From Saccharopolyspora sp. SCSIO 74807 (lineage in GTDB: Bacteria; Actinomycetota; Actinomycetes; Mycobacteriales; Pseudonocardiaceae), in contig NZ_CP146100.1 in NCBI RefSeq assembly GCF_037023755.1, positions 4,557,501 through 4,621,500 of the forward strand: a stretch of 64,000 nt of DNA, given 5' to 3'. The translations under genes and the position numbers were made by a program. This document shows, piece by piece, positions 1 to 8,217 of the stretch. The notes beneath the pieces were generated by a model. The model had not been told where the DNA came from, did not search any database, and saw nothing but the letters and a program-made list of their open reading frames with translations. Positions within the stretch are counted from its first letter, which is position 1; each line of letters begins with the position of its first letter.

Positions 1-1113
1 CTGCTGATGGCGGTGCAGCACCAGTCGGCGACCTACAGTCCGGTAGTGCTGGACCAGTTCCTGCGGCGCAGACTCAACCAGGTCTTCTTCGGTGTCTTCG
101 TCGGCCTGACCGTGTTCTGCCTGCTGGCCTTGGCCCTGGTTCCAGCAGGAGCGATCATGGCGGGAACACTGGCCCTGCTGCTGACCGCGATCACGCTCGT
201 GTGCCTGCTGGTGTTCGTCTACAGCACCGTCGACCAGATCCGTCCGAGTGCGACGGTGTGGATGTTGCAGCAGCTCGCGGTGCAAGCACAGAAAGGCCAG
301 CAACCACTGCACGCTCGTTGCCGGGCGCAAGCAAAACTCACCGACATGCCGGCCACCGAGGTCACCTCGGGACAGGCCGGCTATGTCGTGCACATCAACG
401 GCGACCTCTTGGACCGGGCCCTGCGCCCGGTCAGCGACACCGCCGAAGTCGAGCTACAAGTGTCCATGGGCGATCACGTGGTGCGCGGCGGCCTGCTGGC
501 CGAGGTACGCGCCGAGGACCAAGCCGAACGCAACCGCCTCGCCGGGACCGTCCTCGATGCGCTGTGGCTCGGTCGCATGCGCGACCTAGGCCGCGACGCG
601 GCCCACAGCGTCGATCACCTCTCCAACATGGCCTGGGCGGCCACGGCCACTTCCGCGGACCCGGAAGGTGCGCAGATCACGGTCGAGACGCTGCACAGCC
701 TGCTCATCACGTTTCAAGAGCAGGAACGCTGGCACTCCGCCGGTGCGCACGGAGGCGAGCTGCCGCTGGTCTATAAGGACCCGGTCATCGAGAAGATCCT
801 TGACGGGCTCACCAGCGTCATCGCCGCCTCCGGGCAGTCCGGACAACACCAAACGTGCGGTGCCGTCGTCACCGTCCTGTCCCGGGCACTGCCCCAGCTG
901 GAGCCCGGCAACCAGCGCATCGCCTTCGACCGCCTTCAACGGGTACTGCCGACCGCGCTCGACCACGTATTCACCTCCGAGATCGAACACGCCTTCAACG
1001 CCATGCAGCACGCCATGCACCGGACCGAACTGCCCGAAGGTGCCAAGCGCATCCGGCAGATCAAAGAGCAAATTCAGCAGAACCAGCGCCTTGCCGATCC
1101 TGCCGAAGAATGA
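1..1113 (+). CDS. DUF2254 family membrane protein (5' end outside the window)
   Basis: The reading frame is open to the left edge, so the start and probably one or two membrane segments lie outside; the ATG at 7 is internal. Two hydrophobic segments are visible at about residues 26-46 and 53-75 counted from that ATG. A long soluble cytoplasmic-type domain of about 290 residues follows. This layout and the N-terminal SPxVLxxFLxxRxNQVxxGVFVG pattern match the DUF2254 family of predicted membrane proteins. No enzymatic motif is visible and the family has no established function. No neighbour suggests a role; the next gene begins about 220 bases later on the same strand. The family call is fairly secure; the function is unknown. 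Confidence 0.75.
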   Translation: MLMAVQHQSATYSPVVLDQFLRRRLNQVFFGVFVGLTVFCLLALALVPAGAIMAGTLALLLTAITLVCLLVFVYSTVDQIRPSATVWMLQQLAVQAQKGQQPLHARCRAQAKLTDMPATEVTSGQAGYVVHINGDLLDRALRPVSDTAEVELQVSMGDHVVRGGLLAEVRAEDQAERNRLAGTVLDALWLGRMRDLGRDAAHSVDHLSNMAWAATATSADPEGAQITVETLHSLLITFQEQERWHSAGAHGGELPLVYKDPVIEKILDGLTSVIAASGQSGQHQTCGAVVTVLSRALPQLEPGNQRIAFDRLQRVLPTALDHVFTSEIEHAFNAMQHAMHRTELPEGAKRIRQIKEQIQQNQRLADPAEE

Positions 1114-1334
1114 GCCCGCGGCCGGGAGGCAGTACAGGCATCGCCTTACCGAGCACCGGATCCGGATGCCTGGAAAGCACACCCGCGCCGAACCGGAACC
1201 GGCAACAGAGGCTCGTGATATCGCACCGCGCGGGCGATCCGCGCCGCGAGCGTGTTAGCTGGGCACGAGGCGGGATGAGACGATTTCATCGACGTTGATG
1301 TTTGGCCACGGCTCGTTTCGGTGACAGTGGCGAT

Positions 1335-2504
1335 GTGAACGAGATGGAGATGCGCGGCGAGAAGCGCGTCGCCGCGGAAGAGGTTCCGCGAGGAGTACGT
1401 GTCGCGGGCGCGGTGTGCTGGCGGTTGCTGGCCATCGCCGCGGTGGTGGCGGTGGTGTGCTGGCTGGCCGTCACGCTCTACGCGGTTGTCACAGCGACGG
1501 CCGTTGCGTTGCTCCTGGCGGCGTTGCTGGCGCCGGGCGTGGAATGGCTCGTGGGTAAGGGCCTGCCGCGCACCTTGGCAGCAGCGGTGGTGCTCGTCGG
1601 TGGGCTGGCCGCGGTCGGCGGTGTGCTCACCCTTGTCGTCACCACCGTGATCCGTGGCTTGCCGGGCCTGCAGGAACAGATCGGCCACAGCGTCGAGGCC
1701 ACCCATCAATGGCTGCAACACGGGCCGCTGCAGCTGAGCCAGGGGCAGCTCGACCAAGGGCTCGAACGGCTCACCACCACTATCCGCAACAGCGAAGCCA
1801 CGTTGACCTCGGGCGCACTCAGTACCGCGAGTACCTTGCTGGGGTTCCTCACCGGACTGCTGCTCGTGCTGTTCACCCTCTTCTTCTTCCTGCGAGACGG
1901 GCGCAAGATCTGGGATTTCGTGCTTCGGGTGACGGTTCCGGGTTCCGTCCGGGCTCGTGTCGACGTCGCGGGATTGCGTTCGTTCGCGTCCTTGGTCGCC
2001 TACATCCGAGCGACCGCGGCCGTGGCCCTGATGGATGCGGCCGGTGTCGGAATCGGCACCGCGTTCGTCGGCGTCCCCCTGTCGGCTGTCCTGGCGGCCT
2101 TGGTGTTCCTGGGCGCTTTCGTGCCCTATGTCGGGTCGATGGTCACCGGGACCGTTGCGGTCCTCGTCGCCTTGGTCACCACGGGACCTTTCCCGGCGCT
2201 GGTCGTCCTGGCCATCGTGGTGGGCGTGATGCAGCTCGAAGGGCACGTGCTGCAACCGCTCATCCTCGGTCACGCCGTACGGCTGCATCCGCTGGCGATC
2301 GTCCTCGGTATCACGGCCGGATTCATCCTTGCCGGGGCGGTCGGCGCGGTGCTGGCGGTACCGATCACCGCCATTCTCAACGCGGCGATTCGCTCCCTGG
2401 TACTGGAACACGGCGAAACGGTGGCAGCGGACCCGACCGACACCGACGAGGCTCAGGTCCCCGCGACATCAGCACAGGCGTCCGGCAGCGAAGAATCCCG
2501 GTGA
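1335..2504 (+). CDS. AI-2E family transporter (PerM/YdiK type)
   Basis: A polytopic protein of about 389 residues with the AI-2E transporter layout: two N-terminal helices, a helical extramembrane segment (about residues 95-165), then a C-terminal block of helices carrying the family's FxxxFFFLRDG and GxxxxFVPYVGSM patterns. Family members export small molecules or ions; the substrate here cannot be read from sequence, and AI-2 itself is only the historical name. The start is uncertain: TTG 1302, GTG 1335 and ATG 1344 or 1350 are in frame, and none has a strong Shine-Dalgarno sequence. I chose GTG 1335 because the sequence before it is unlike the family. The hydrophilic C-terminal tail rich in D, E and S is normal. 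Confidence 0.85.
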   Translation: MNEMEMRGEKRVAAEEVPRGVRVAGAVCWRLLAIAAVVAVVCWLAVTLYAVVTATAVALLLAALLAPGVEWLVGKGLPRTLAAAVVLVGGLAAVGGVLTLVVTTVIRGLPGLQEQIGHSVEATHQWLQHGPLQLSQGQLDQGLERLTTTIRNSEATLTSGALSTASTLLGFLTGLLLVLFTLFFFLRDGRKIWDFVLRVTVPGSVRARVDVAGLRSFASLVAYIRATAAVALMDAAGVGIGTAFVGVPLSAVLAALVFLGAFVPYVGSMVTGTVAVLVALVTTGPFPALVVLAIVVGVMQLEGHVLQPLILGHAVRLHPLAIVLGITAGFILAGAVGAVLAVPITAILNAAIRSLVLEHGETVAADPTDTDEAQVPATSAQASGSEESR

Positions 2505-2773
2505 CCGATACGCCCGGCGCCGGTGCCGCCGGGACGGGCTCGCAACGTCGGTGCCCACTCGCGATCCCGCGTTCAGCCCCCGCCCCTTGCCGTGCACCGT
2601 CGGCCTGGGTGCCGCAGGCGTGAGTCACCTGGCTGAGGGGTATTCCACGCCAGCCACCGCTAGAGCGACCGAGACGGACGACATGACCACGACCGCACCC
2701 CGCAGATTCCTCGCACGCCGGAGAATCGCCGGCCCCGGCCATCGGGGGCCGTCATTCGTCAGGAGCCATCGTC

Positions 2774-3021
2774 TTGATCACGTTGTTCACCGTCGGCCCC
2801 TTGCTCGCGCTGGGCGCTGCGGTCCCTTTCGCCTGGGGGAACGGTCTGGATCGTCACTTCACCCACCGTGCGTTCCGACCTGCGCCCGCCACGGTGTCGG
2901 TCGCGGGCGACTCGACGTCTCCGCCCGCGCGATCCGGGTGTTCGAGAAGCTCGGCTGGGCGCACCAAGTTCGGTGGGCCACACGGCAGCGCCTCCACAAA
3001 CGGACGGCACGCAGCACCTGA
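2774..3021 (+). pseudogene. Remnant of an acyl-CoA/fatty-acid desaturase (internal deletion and frameshift)
   Basis: The frame starting at TTG 2774, with AGGAG at 2761-2765, encodes the typical first membrane segment of a bacterial Ole1-like desaturase (LFTVGPLLALGAAVPFAWG). It then jumps to HFTHRAFRP, which resembles the first histidine box HxxxxH. The frame soon loses similarity. From about 2908 to the stop at 3019-3021, in the +1 frame, the sequence reads LDVSARAIRVFEKLGWAHQV, which looks like the C-terminus of the same enzyme family. The middle of the protein, with the other two histidine boxes, is gone: about 80 codons remain of roughly 300. The gene cannot make an active diiron desaturase. 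A sequencing error cannot explain the missing middle. Confidence 0.7.
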
Positions 3022-3051
3022 CCGCCACTGGACAGGAAGCGAGGTGGATTC

Positions 3052-4242
3052 GTGGGCGTACCCGGCTACGTCTGGGCGCTGACGATCGCGGGGATCGTCG
3101 CGCTGCTGCTGTTCGACTACTTCTTCCACGTGCGCAAGGCGCACACGCCCTCGTTGCGGGAAGCCGCCGGGTGGTCGGCCGTCTACGTCGGCATCGCGAT
3201 CGTGTTCGGCCTGGGAGTGTGGATCTTCGGCGGTGTCGTCATGGGCACCGAGTACTTCGCCGGCTACGTCACGGAGAAGGCGTTGTCGGTCGACAACCTG
3301 TTCGTGTTCCTGGTCATCCTCGCCAGCTTCCAAGTCCCGCGGGCGGACCAGCAGAAGGTCCTGCTGTTCGGCATCGTGTTCTCGCTGCTGGCCCGGACGG
3401 GGTTCATCTTCCTCGGCGCCGCACTGATCAACACCTTCGCGTGGGTGTTCTACCTGTTCGGGCTGATCTTGCTGATCACAGCGGGGAACCTGGTCAAGCC
3501 CCAGACGTCCGAGCAGCGCACTGCCGACAACCTCCCGGTCCGGCTGGCCAAGCGGTTCCTGCGGACCTCCGATTCCTTCGACGGCGACAAGCTGCTGACC
3601 ACCGTCGACGGCAAGCGGGTACTGACCCCGATGCTGCTGGTGATGGTCGCCATCGGAGCCACCGACGTCCTGTTCGCACTGGACTCCATTCCGGCCATCT
3701 TCGGGTTGACCCAGGACGTCTACCTGGTCCTGACGGCCACCGCCTTCTCCTTGCTCGGGCTGCGGCAGCTGTACTTCCTGATCGATGGTCTGCTGGACCG
3801 GCTGGTCTACCTGTCCTACGGGCTGGCCACCGTCCTCGCCTTCATCGGCGTCAAACTCGTCTTGCACGCGTTGCACGAGAACAACGTGCCGTTCATCAAC
3901 AGCGGCCGATCGGTTCCCGTGGTCGAGATCAGCACGGGGTTGTCGCTGAGCGTGATCCTCGGCGTGCTGGTGGTCACCACTGTCGCCTCCCTGGTCAGCA
4001 AAAAGGGTCGCGCGCAGAACGCCATCTCGGGCGCCCGGCGGCACGCGGCGGAATACCTCGACGAGGGCTACGAAACCGATCCCGCCGTTCGCAGGCAGAT
4101 CTACGACAAGATGCTCGCCAGGGAACGGCAGCTGAGCGCGCTGCCGGAGAAGTACCGCGAGAAGCTCCGGAACGATCAGGAACTGGTGAGCCTGCTTCGA
4201 CAGGCCCATGCGAAGCATCAGGCCACCCGCGTTCACCCGTGA
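3052..4242 (+). CDS. TerC/Alx family integral membrane protein (probable Mn(II) exporter)
   Basis: A 396-residue polytopic protein, GTG start with a GAGGTGG Shine-Dalgarno at 3041-3047. It carries the TerC signatures: an acidic helix around residues 65-90 (GTEYFAGYVTEKALSVDNLF) and a second conserved acidic helix near residue 205 (ATDVLFALDSIPAIF). The acidic residues in these helices are thought to bind metal. Full length, about 320 residues of membrane domain plus a charged C-terminal tail, matches the Alx branch (alkaline-induced, manganese export) rather than short TerC. In E. coli a pH/Mn-sensing riboswitch precedes alx; here the desaturase remnant ends only 30 bases upstream, so no such leader is evident. 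Metal specificity is inference from the family. Confidence 0.88.
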   Translation: MGVPGYVWALTIAGIVALLLFDYFFHVRKAHTPSLREAAGWSAVYVGIAIVFGLGVWIFGGVVMGTEYFAGYVTEKALSVDNLFVFLVILASFQVPRADQQKVLLFGIVFSLLARTGFIFLGAALINTFAWVFYLFGLILLITAGNLVKPQTSEQRTADNLPVRLAKRFLRTSDSFDGDKLLTTVDGKRVLTPMLLVMVAIGATDVLFALDSIPAIFGLTQDVYLVLTATAFSLLGLRQLYFLIDGLLDRLVYLSYGLATVLAFIGVKLVLHALHENNVPFINSGRSVPVVEISTGLSLSVILGVLVVTTVASLVSKKGRAQNAISGARRHAAEYLDEGYETDPAVRRQIYDKMLARERQLSALPEKYREKLRNDQELVSLLRQAHAKHQATRVHP

Positions 4243-4578
4243 ACCCGGCGCGGACGGCGGCCGATGAGATCCGCTCGGCAGCGCGGACCGCGTTCGGGAG
4301 CGGCGGCGGGGTCGCGAGTACGCACTCGGCATCGACAGTGCGGTGGCCAGTTCTTGGGTGAATATCGCTCGCCACCGGGTGGACTGCGGGGTCGACAGTG
4401 GCACGTGTGACCCGTAGCGTCGATGGTGGCTGGTTGAGCAGTAGCTGGCACACCGAACGAGGACGCCGCTTACTTGCTCCCGCCGCCCTTCCCCTCAGAA
4501 CGGCGGCTCGATCGTTCTCGGCCCCTCACCGGCCCGGCGACCGCGAAAAGTCGTGATCGCGACGAACAGGAGACGCGC
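4243..4578. other. Intergenic, about 335 bases, no gene seen
   Basis: Between the TerC gene and the STAS gene. Possible in-frame extensions of the STAS gene (TTG at 4474) lack a ribosome binding site and look unlike the family. No promoter close to consensus and no hairpin of note was found, so the promoter of the STAS gene remains unplaced. Confidence 0.5.
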
Positions 4579-5031
4579 GTGCTGACACGCAGTTCTTCCA
4601 TCGACCTTCCAGTCACCACTCCCGAAGTCGACATCGACGGGACGACAGCGGCCACGAGACGACCGACGTTGCTGCTGCGGATGAATTTTTCGGACCGGCA
4701 CCTGGCGGTGTTGAGCGCGTTCGGAGAGCTGGACGCCGCGACGGCGCCGAGCTTGGCCGGGTTGCTCTGGCCCCGGCTGCAAACCAAGTTGGCGGCGATC
4801 GTGATCGATCTCAGCAACCTGACTTTCCTCGCCGTCGCCGGCCTGGAACTGCTTTCGGATGCCCACGCCCATGCCTGGCACCGGGGGATCGCCTTGGGCA
4901 TCGTCAACAACACCCGAACGGTCGAGCACGCACTGGCGGCCGCCGGGCTGGCGGCCACTCTGCCGACCTTCGCCGACTTGCGCGAGGCCCGGGCGGCGAT
5001 GTTGCCCGGACAGCCCGCATCAGCCGCTTGA
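4579..5031 (+). CDS. STAS-domain protein, anti-sigma-factor antagonist-like, without the phospho-acceptor serine
   Basis: A 150-residue protein; I chose GTG 4579 because AGGAGA lies eight bases upstream, rather than TTG 4474. After about 30 variable residues comes one STAS fold (about residues 40-145) with the expected VIDLSNLTF strand. Antagonists such as SpoIIAA carry a D-S/T-x-G loop right after that strand, whose serine is phosphorylated by the partner anti-sigma kinase. Here the loop reads LAVAGLELL, so both the aspartate and the serine are replaced by A and V. The protein therefore probably cannot be switched by phosphorylation and may act as a constitutive or differently controlled binder. 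No anti-sigma kinase or sigma factor gene is adjacent. Confidence 0.8.
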   Translation: MLTRSSSIDLPVTTPEVDIDGTTAATRRPTLLLRMNFSDRHLAVLSAFGELDAATAPSLAGLLWPRLQTKLAAIVIDLSNLTFLAVAGLELLSDAHAHAWHRGIALGIVNNTRTVEHALAAAGLAATLPTFADLREARAAMLPGQPASAA

Positions 5032-5246
5032 TCGTCCACTGTAGAAAGAGTTTCCGCGCCAAGAATTGCGAGCAGCGATGACGAACCGAACCCAGGACCG
5101 GTGCCCCCACTGGATCCGAACCGTGCGCACCGAGTCCGCCACCATCGCCGCGACCCGAGCCCGGTTCCTGCGCGGTCCCGGCCCGCGTCGCGTGCCAGAC
5201 CGCTCGTGCAAGTCCGTGGTGTTCGCGGATCCGGCAGTGTAGCTGG

Positions 5247-5630
5247 TCACCTGCGAGGAGTGCGGCTGCTGGTGAGTTCGTCGGTGATCGCGGTGAAGAA
5301 CCACGAATGCGTCGGGCCGTCGAAGACCTCGGCGACGTCGACCAGCGGATCGCGCCCCTCGGACTCCGCCTGCGCCCGCTCGGTGCGCTGGTAGCGGATC
5401 CACTCCTGCGCTTCGGCGAGCCTGCCTTCCGGGATCCGGTACAGCGCCAGGTACCGGTGCGGGCAACCGCCCTCGACCTGTTCGTCGGCGAGCACGAACC
5501 GCTGCGCGGTGGCGAACCCTTCGAGCTTCTCCAGCACGTCGAGCACGTGCTTGCCGCTGTACCAGTCGTTGAACTCCTGCTCGCGGTCCGGTTTGGCGTT
5601 GCTGACGACGAGCATCAGGTGTTCGGCCAT
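5247..5630 (-). CDS. Small EthD/DUF4286-like dimeric alpha-beta barrel protein
   Basis: A 127-residue protein. The start is ATG at 5630 because GGAGGAG lies just upstream on the minus strand; a longer in-frame extension to 5702 would run through a palindrome and the end of the next gene. The N-terminal pattern LMLVVSNAKPDREQEFNDWY followed by a conserved H resembles EthD/DUF4286 proteins, small ferredoxin-like folds found beside oxidative degradation enzymes. These are usually binding or accessory proteins, and no reaction can be assigned. The gene lies downstream of a P-loop ATPase gene on the same strand, 68 bases apart, with a 14-bp palindrome between them. Confidence 0.7.
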   Translation of the reverse strand: MAEHLMLVVSNAKPDREQEFNDWYSGKHVLDVLEKLEGFATAQRFVLADEQVEGGCPHRYLALYRIPEGRLAEAQEWIRYQRTERAQAESEGRDPLVDVAEVFDGPTHSWFFTAITDELTSSRTPRR

Positions 5631-5685
5631 CGTGGACTCCTCCGCCCTGCGGGTCGACTGCGACCAGCAAAGCAGAACCCTGATT

Positions 5686-5699
5686 ACCATTGCAATGGT
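5686..5699. promoter_or_regulatory. Perfect 14-bp palindrome, candidate operator
   Basis: ACCATTGCAATGGT is a perfect palindrome with no spacer, AT-rich for this genome. It overlaps the last base of the ATPase gene (5699-6235, minus strand) and lies 56 bases upstream of the EthD-like gene start at 5630. The position suits an operator for the EthD-like gene; no regulator is adjacent. Confidence 0.45.
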
Positions 5700-6235
5700 C
5701 ACTGCTCGACCGAGTCGAGCACGAACCGTGCCCGCTCGGCAACCGGCAGGCGCGGCAGTTCCACCAGCTCGTAGCCGTGCTCGGCGTAGGCATCGGCGAC
5801 CGCCTCACAGGTCCGCTCGGCCAGTTCGGCCGGTTGTTTGCGCTCCTCGTCGGTGCGGTATATCGCCGGCCACGGCGGGGCGAGGAAAACCCTTGCGGCA
5901 TAGCGGAATTCTCCCGCCGCGGCGTGCACGTGCGCGGGCACGGCAAGTCCTTCGACGCGCAGGTAGCCGATGATGTCGGGCAATCCGCGGTCGAAGAACG
6001 TGATTCCGGTTGCCATGCGGTGGGAACGCATTTCCCAGCACAGCATCAACTCGGCGAACAACTCCCGATCACGCCACGGCAGTCCGGGGCCGCCGAGAGC
6101 GGCCTGGTCCCGGATGATGCCGCGACCGGCCTCGGCCGAGCATGCATGACCGGCCGCGGCGAGCGCGTCGAGCAGCGTGGTCTTGCCGGCTCCCGGCCCG
6201 CCGGTGACGACGATCCGGGTGGGTGGTGCGCACAC
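5699..6235 (-). CDS. P-loop AAA family ATPase (AAA_28, NadR-like kinase fold)
   Basis: A 178-residue protein with Walker A GGPGAGKTT at residues 12-20, a FFDRG motif around residue 78 that suits Walker B, and a basic ER-rich segment typical of small nucleotide kinases. The length and order match the AAA_28 group, close to the kinase domain of NadR. Members may phosphorylate small molecules; the substrate here is unknown. The GTG start at 6235 has GGAG at proper spacing. The gene is divergent from a SAM-methyltransferase at 6474. Confidence is high for the fold and low for the role. Confidence 0.75.
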   Translation of the reverse strand: MCAPPTRIVVTGGPGAGKTTLLDALAAAGHACSAEAGRGIIRDQAALGGPGLPWRDRELFAELMLCWEMRSHRMATGITFFDRGLPDIIGYLRVEGLAVPAHVHAAAGEFRYAARVFLAPPWPAIYRTDEERKQPAELAERTCEAVADAYAEHGYELVELPRLPVAERARFVLDSVEQ

Positions 6236-6328
6236 GTGTACTCCGTATTTCTTGCTGTCAGGGGAAAATTCGCAGCGATAGCTGGGCGCGGCAGGCGGAG
6301 ATCCGGATTTCGCGGCAGGATCGCGTCG

Positions 6329-6359
6329 TTGACTTCGAGCGAACTGAAAGTTCTAGCGT
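6329..6359 (+). promoter_or_regulatory. Candidate vegetative promoter of the methyltransferase gene
   Basis: TTGACT at 6329-6334 and TAGCGT at 6354-6359 are separated by 19 bases, a shape seen in actinobacterial housekeeping promoters. It lies 115 bases before the ATG at 6474. A short GAACT-GAA-AGTTC inverted repeat sits in the spacer. Confidence 0.45.
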
Positions 6360-6473
6360 CGTAGGCGGTGGGCACCGGGTCGCCGCGGACTCGATCCGCC
6401 CTGTCCGGGCGGTCCGGTGCCCACCGGCGGGCGGCCGGCCGGCCACCCGTTCCGCACCTGGCCGAGGAGCGAC

Positions 6474-7103
6474 ATGGAGCGAACTATCCCGCCTGAGCAG
6501 TTCGATCGCGGCTACGCCGAGGGCGATCCGCCCTGGGTGATCGGCGAACCGCAGCCCGTCGTGGCCGAACTGGCGCGCTCCGGCGCGTTCGGCGGCACCA
6601 TACTCGACGCCGGTTGCGGGACGGGAGAGCACGCGATACATCTCGCGCTGCTCGGCTACGAAGTGGTCGGCGTCGACACGGCGGCGAACGCGCTGGAGCG
6701 GGCGCGGGCGAAGGCGGCCGAAGCGGGCTGCACGCCGCGCTTCGAGCTCGCGAACGCTCTGGAACTGCCGCCGGAGCCGCGTTTCGACACCGTCGTCGAC
6801 AGCGCCCTGTTCCACGTTTTCGGGCCGGCGGATCAGCGTCGGTACGCGCGTTCGCTGCACCGGGTCTGCCTGCCGGGCTGTGTTGTCCACGTGCTCGCGC
6901 TGGGCGAGGCCAATGCGGAATTCGGTCCGAGCGTGCGCCAGGACGAGATCCGCGATGCGTTCGCCGATGGCTGGGATGTGGACTACGTGCAGCCGAGCCG
7001 CTACGCCGGAATCGCCTACGGGGAACCGGCCCGCGTGATGGGTGTCCGCGACGGGGACCGGATCGAAGTCCCGGCATGGCTGGCGCGCTTCCGGAAGCGC
7101 TGA
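6474..7103 (+). CDS. Class I SAM-dependent methyltransferase
   Basis: A 209-residue single-domain protein. ATG 6474 is preceded by GAGGAGC; a GTG at 6417 would add residues unlike the family. Motif I is clear, ILDAGCGTGEHA at about residues 44-55, followed by the acidic end of strand 2 (VVGVDTA) and motif IV-like VVDSALFHVF. This is the Methyltransf_25/11 type of small-molecule methyltransferase. The N-terminus (FDRGYAEGDPPWVIGEPQP) is characteristic of actinobacterial proteins often annotated as thiopurine- or tellurite-resistance-like methyltransferases, but the substrate is not known. It is divergent from the ATPase gene and probably monocistronic. Confidence 0.85.
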   Translation: MERTIPPEQFDRGYAEGDPPWVIGEPQPVVAELARSGAFGGTILDAGCGTGEHAIHLALLGYEVVGVDTAANALERARAKAAEAGCTPRFELANALELPPEPRFDTVVDSALFHVFGPADQRRYARSLHRVCLPGCVVHVLALGEANAEFGPSVRQDEIRDAFADGWDVDYVQPSRYAGIAYGEPARVMGVRDGDRIEVPAWLARFRKR

Positions 7104-7177
7104 GCGGTTCCGGACCGCCCGTTCTGTCCACTGAGGACTAGACGGTGCGCCGCGCCGGTGCGCGACCGCGGGAGGCG

Positions 7178-7206
7178 TTGACACGGGGGATGCCGGTTTC
7201 TAATGT
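7178..7206 (+). promoter_or_regulatory. Strong sigma-70-type promoter of the glucarate operon
   Basis: TTGACA at 7178-7183 and TAATGT at 7201-7206 with an exact 17-base spacer. Transcription would start near 7213, about 38 bases before kdgD. It is the best consensus promoter seen in the window and it is overlapped by the inverted repeat described next. Confidence 0.75.
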
Positions 7207-7235
7207 CATCTACATAAGAAACCGGCATCTACATA
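7189..7235. promoter_or_regulatory. Operator: 13-bp inverted repeat around the -10 box, with an interleaved direct repeat
   Basis: Arms GATGCCGGTTTCT (7189-7201) and AGAAACCGGCATC (7217-7229) are perfectly complementary, 15 bases apart, and bracket the -10 box. A direct repeat CATCTACATA lies at 7207-7216 and 7226-7235. A repressor dimer here would block the promoter. The IclR-type gene at the end of the operon is the natural candidate to bind it. Confidence 0.7.
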
Positions 7236-7250
7236 TGAAGATGAGTGGTC

Positions 7251-8201
7251 ATGACCGCGACTTCGGATCCGCCTCCCGACACCGCCCGCTTCGTCGCGCA
7301 TCTCGACGCGCGGATGCGCGCCGGGGTGCTCTGCTTCCCGCTGACCCCCTTCACCGCCGACGGCGAACTCGACCTCGACGCATTCCGGGAGTACTTCGCG
7401 GGCCAGCTCGAAGCCGACCCCGCAGCGGCCTTCGTGGCCTGCGGCACCGGTGAGTTCTTCTCGCTGACCCTCGACGAGTACTCCGCGCTGCTGCGCACCG
7501 CGGTCGAGGTCGCCGACGGCCGGGTGCCGGTGCTGGCCGGTGTCGGCTACGGCTGGGCGCTGGCGCGGCAGTTCGCCGAGCGCGCCGTCGACGCGGGCGC
7601 CGACGGCGGCCTGCTGATGCCGCACTACCTGGTCAAAGCCCCGCAGCACGGCCTGGTCGAGCAGGTCCGCAAGGTCGCCGAGCACACCTCGCTGCCGCTG
7701 ATCGCATACCAGCGCGACTACGTCCGGTTCACCGCCGCCAGCGCGGCCCGGATCGCCGAGATCCCCACCGTGATCGGGCTCAAGGACGGGCACGGCGATC
7801 TGGACGGGCTGCAGCGCATCCGGCTGCGCACGCCGGAGGACTTCCTGTTCTTCAACGGTGTGGCCACCGCCGAGATGCAGGCGCGTTCCTACGCCGCCAT
7901 CGGTGTCGGGCCGTACTCGTCGGCCGTGCACGCCTTCGCGCCCGAGATCGCCAAAGCGTTCTGGAGCGCGTTGCACGCCGGTGAGCACGAGCGCGTCGAG
8001 CGACTGCTGCGCGAGTTCTACCACCCGCTGGTGGAGCTGCGGGACCGCCAGCCCGGATACGCGGTTTCGCTGGTCAAGGCGGGCGCGCGGCTGCGCGGCT
8101 TGTCCGTCGGTCCGGTGCGCGCACCGCTGGCCGACCCCGGCACCGACGACCTCGCCGAGCTCGGCGACCTGATCGAAACGGGCCTCGCGCTCGTGTCCTG
8201 A
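7251..8201 (+). CDS. kdgD: 5-dehydro-4-deoxyglucarate dehydratase (DapA superfamily)
   Basis: A 316-residue DHDPS/NAL-family TIM barrel. It dehydrates and decarboxylates 5-dehydro-4-deoxy-D-glucarate to 2-oxoglutarate semialdehyde in the cytoplasm. The Schiff-base lysine lies in GLKDG (Lys178) and the partner tyrosine in IAYQRD (Tyr153). The segment CGTGEFFSLTLDEY and the NGVATAEMQARSY block distinguish KdgD from DapA. The start could be GTG 7245 or ATG 7251; neither has a strong ribosome site. It is the first gene of the operon, 16 bases before gudD, under the promoter at 7178-7206. The assignment is supported by the adjacent glucarate dehydratase, which makes its substrate. Confidence 0.92.
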   Translation: MTATSDPPPDTARFVAHLDARMRAGVLCFPLTPFTADGELDLDAFREYFAGQLEADPAAAFVACGTGEFFSLTLDEYSALLRTAVEVADGRVPVLAGVGYGWALARQFAERAVDAGADGGLLMPHYLVKAPQHGLVEQVRKVAEHTSLPLIAYQRDYVRFTAASAARIAEIPTVIGLKDGHGDLDGLQRIRLRTPEDFLFFNGVATAEMQARSYAAIGVGPYSSAVHAFAPEIAKAFWSALHAGEHERVERLLREFYHPLVELRDRQPGYAVSLVKAGARLRGLSVGPVRAPLADPGTDDLAELGDLIETGLALVS

Positions 8202-8217
8202 ACTCCGGAGGCCCCGC

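Noticed and set aside
3022-3051. Mn-sensing yybP-ykoY-type riboswitch before the TerC gene
   Set aside because: Only 30 bases separate the desaturase remnant from the TerC start, and no structured leader is visible.
5078-5242. A 54-codon plus-strand frame starting ATG 5078
   Set aside because: It has no ribosome binding site, is rich in arginine and resembles nothing I recognise; the region is the gap between the STAS and EthD-like genes.
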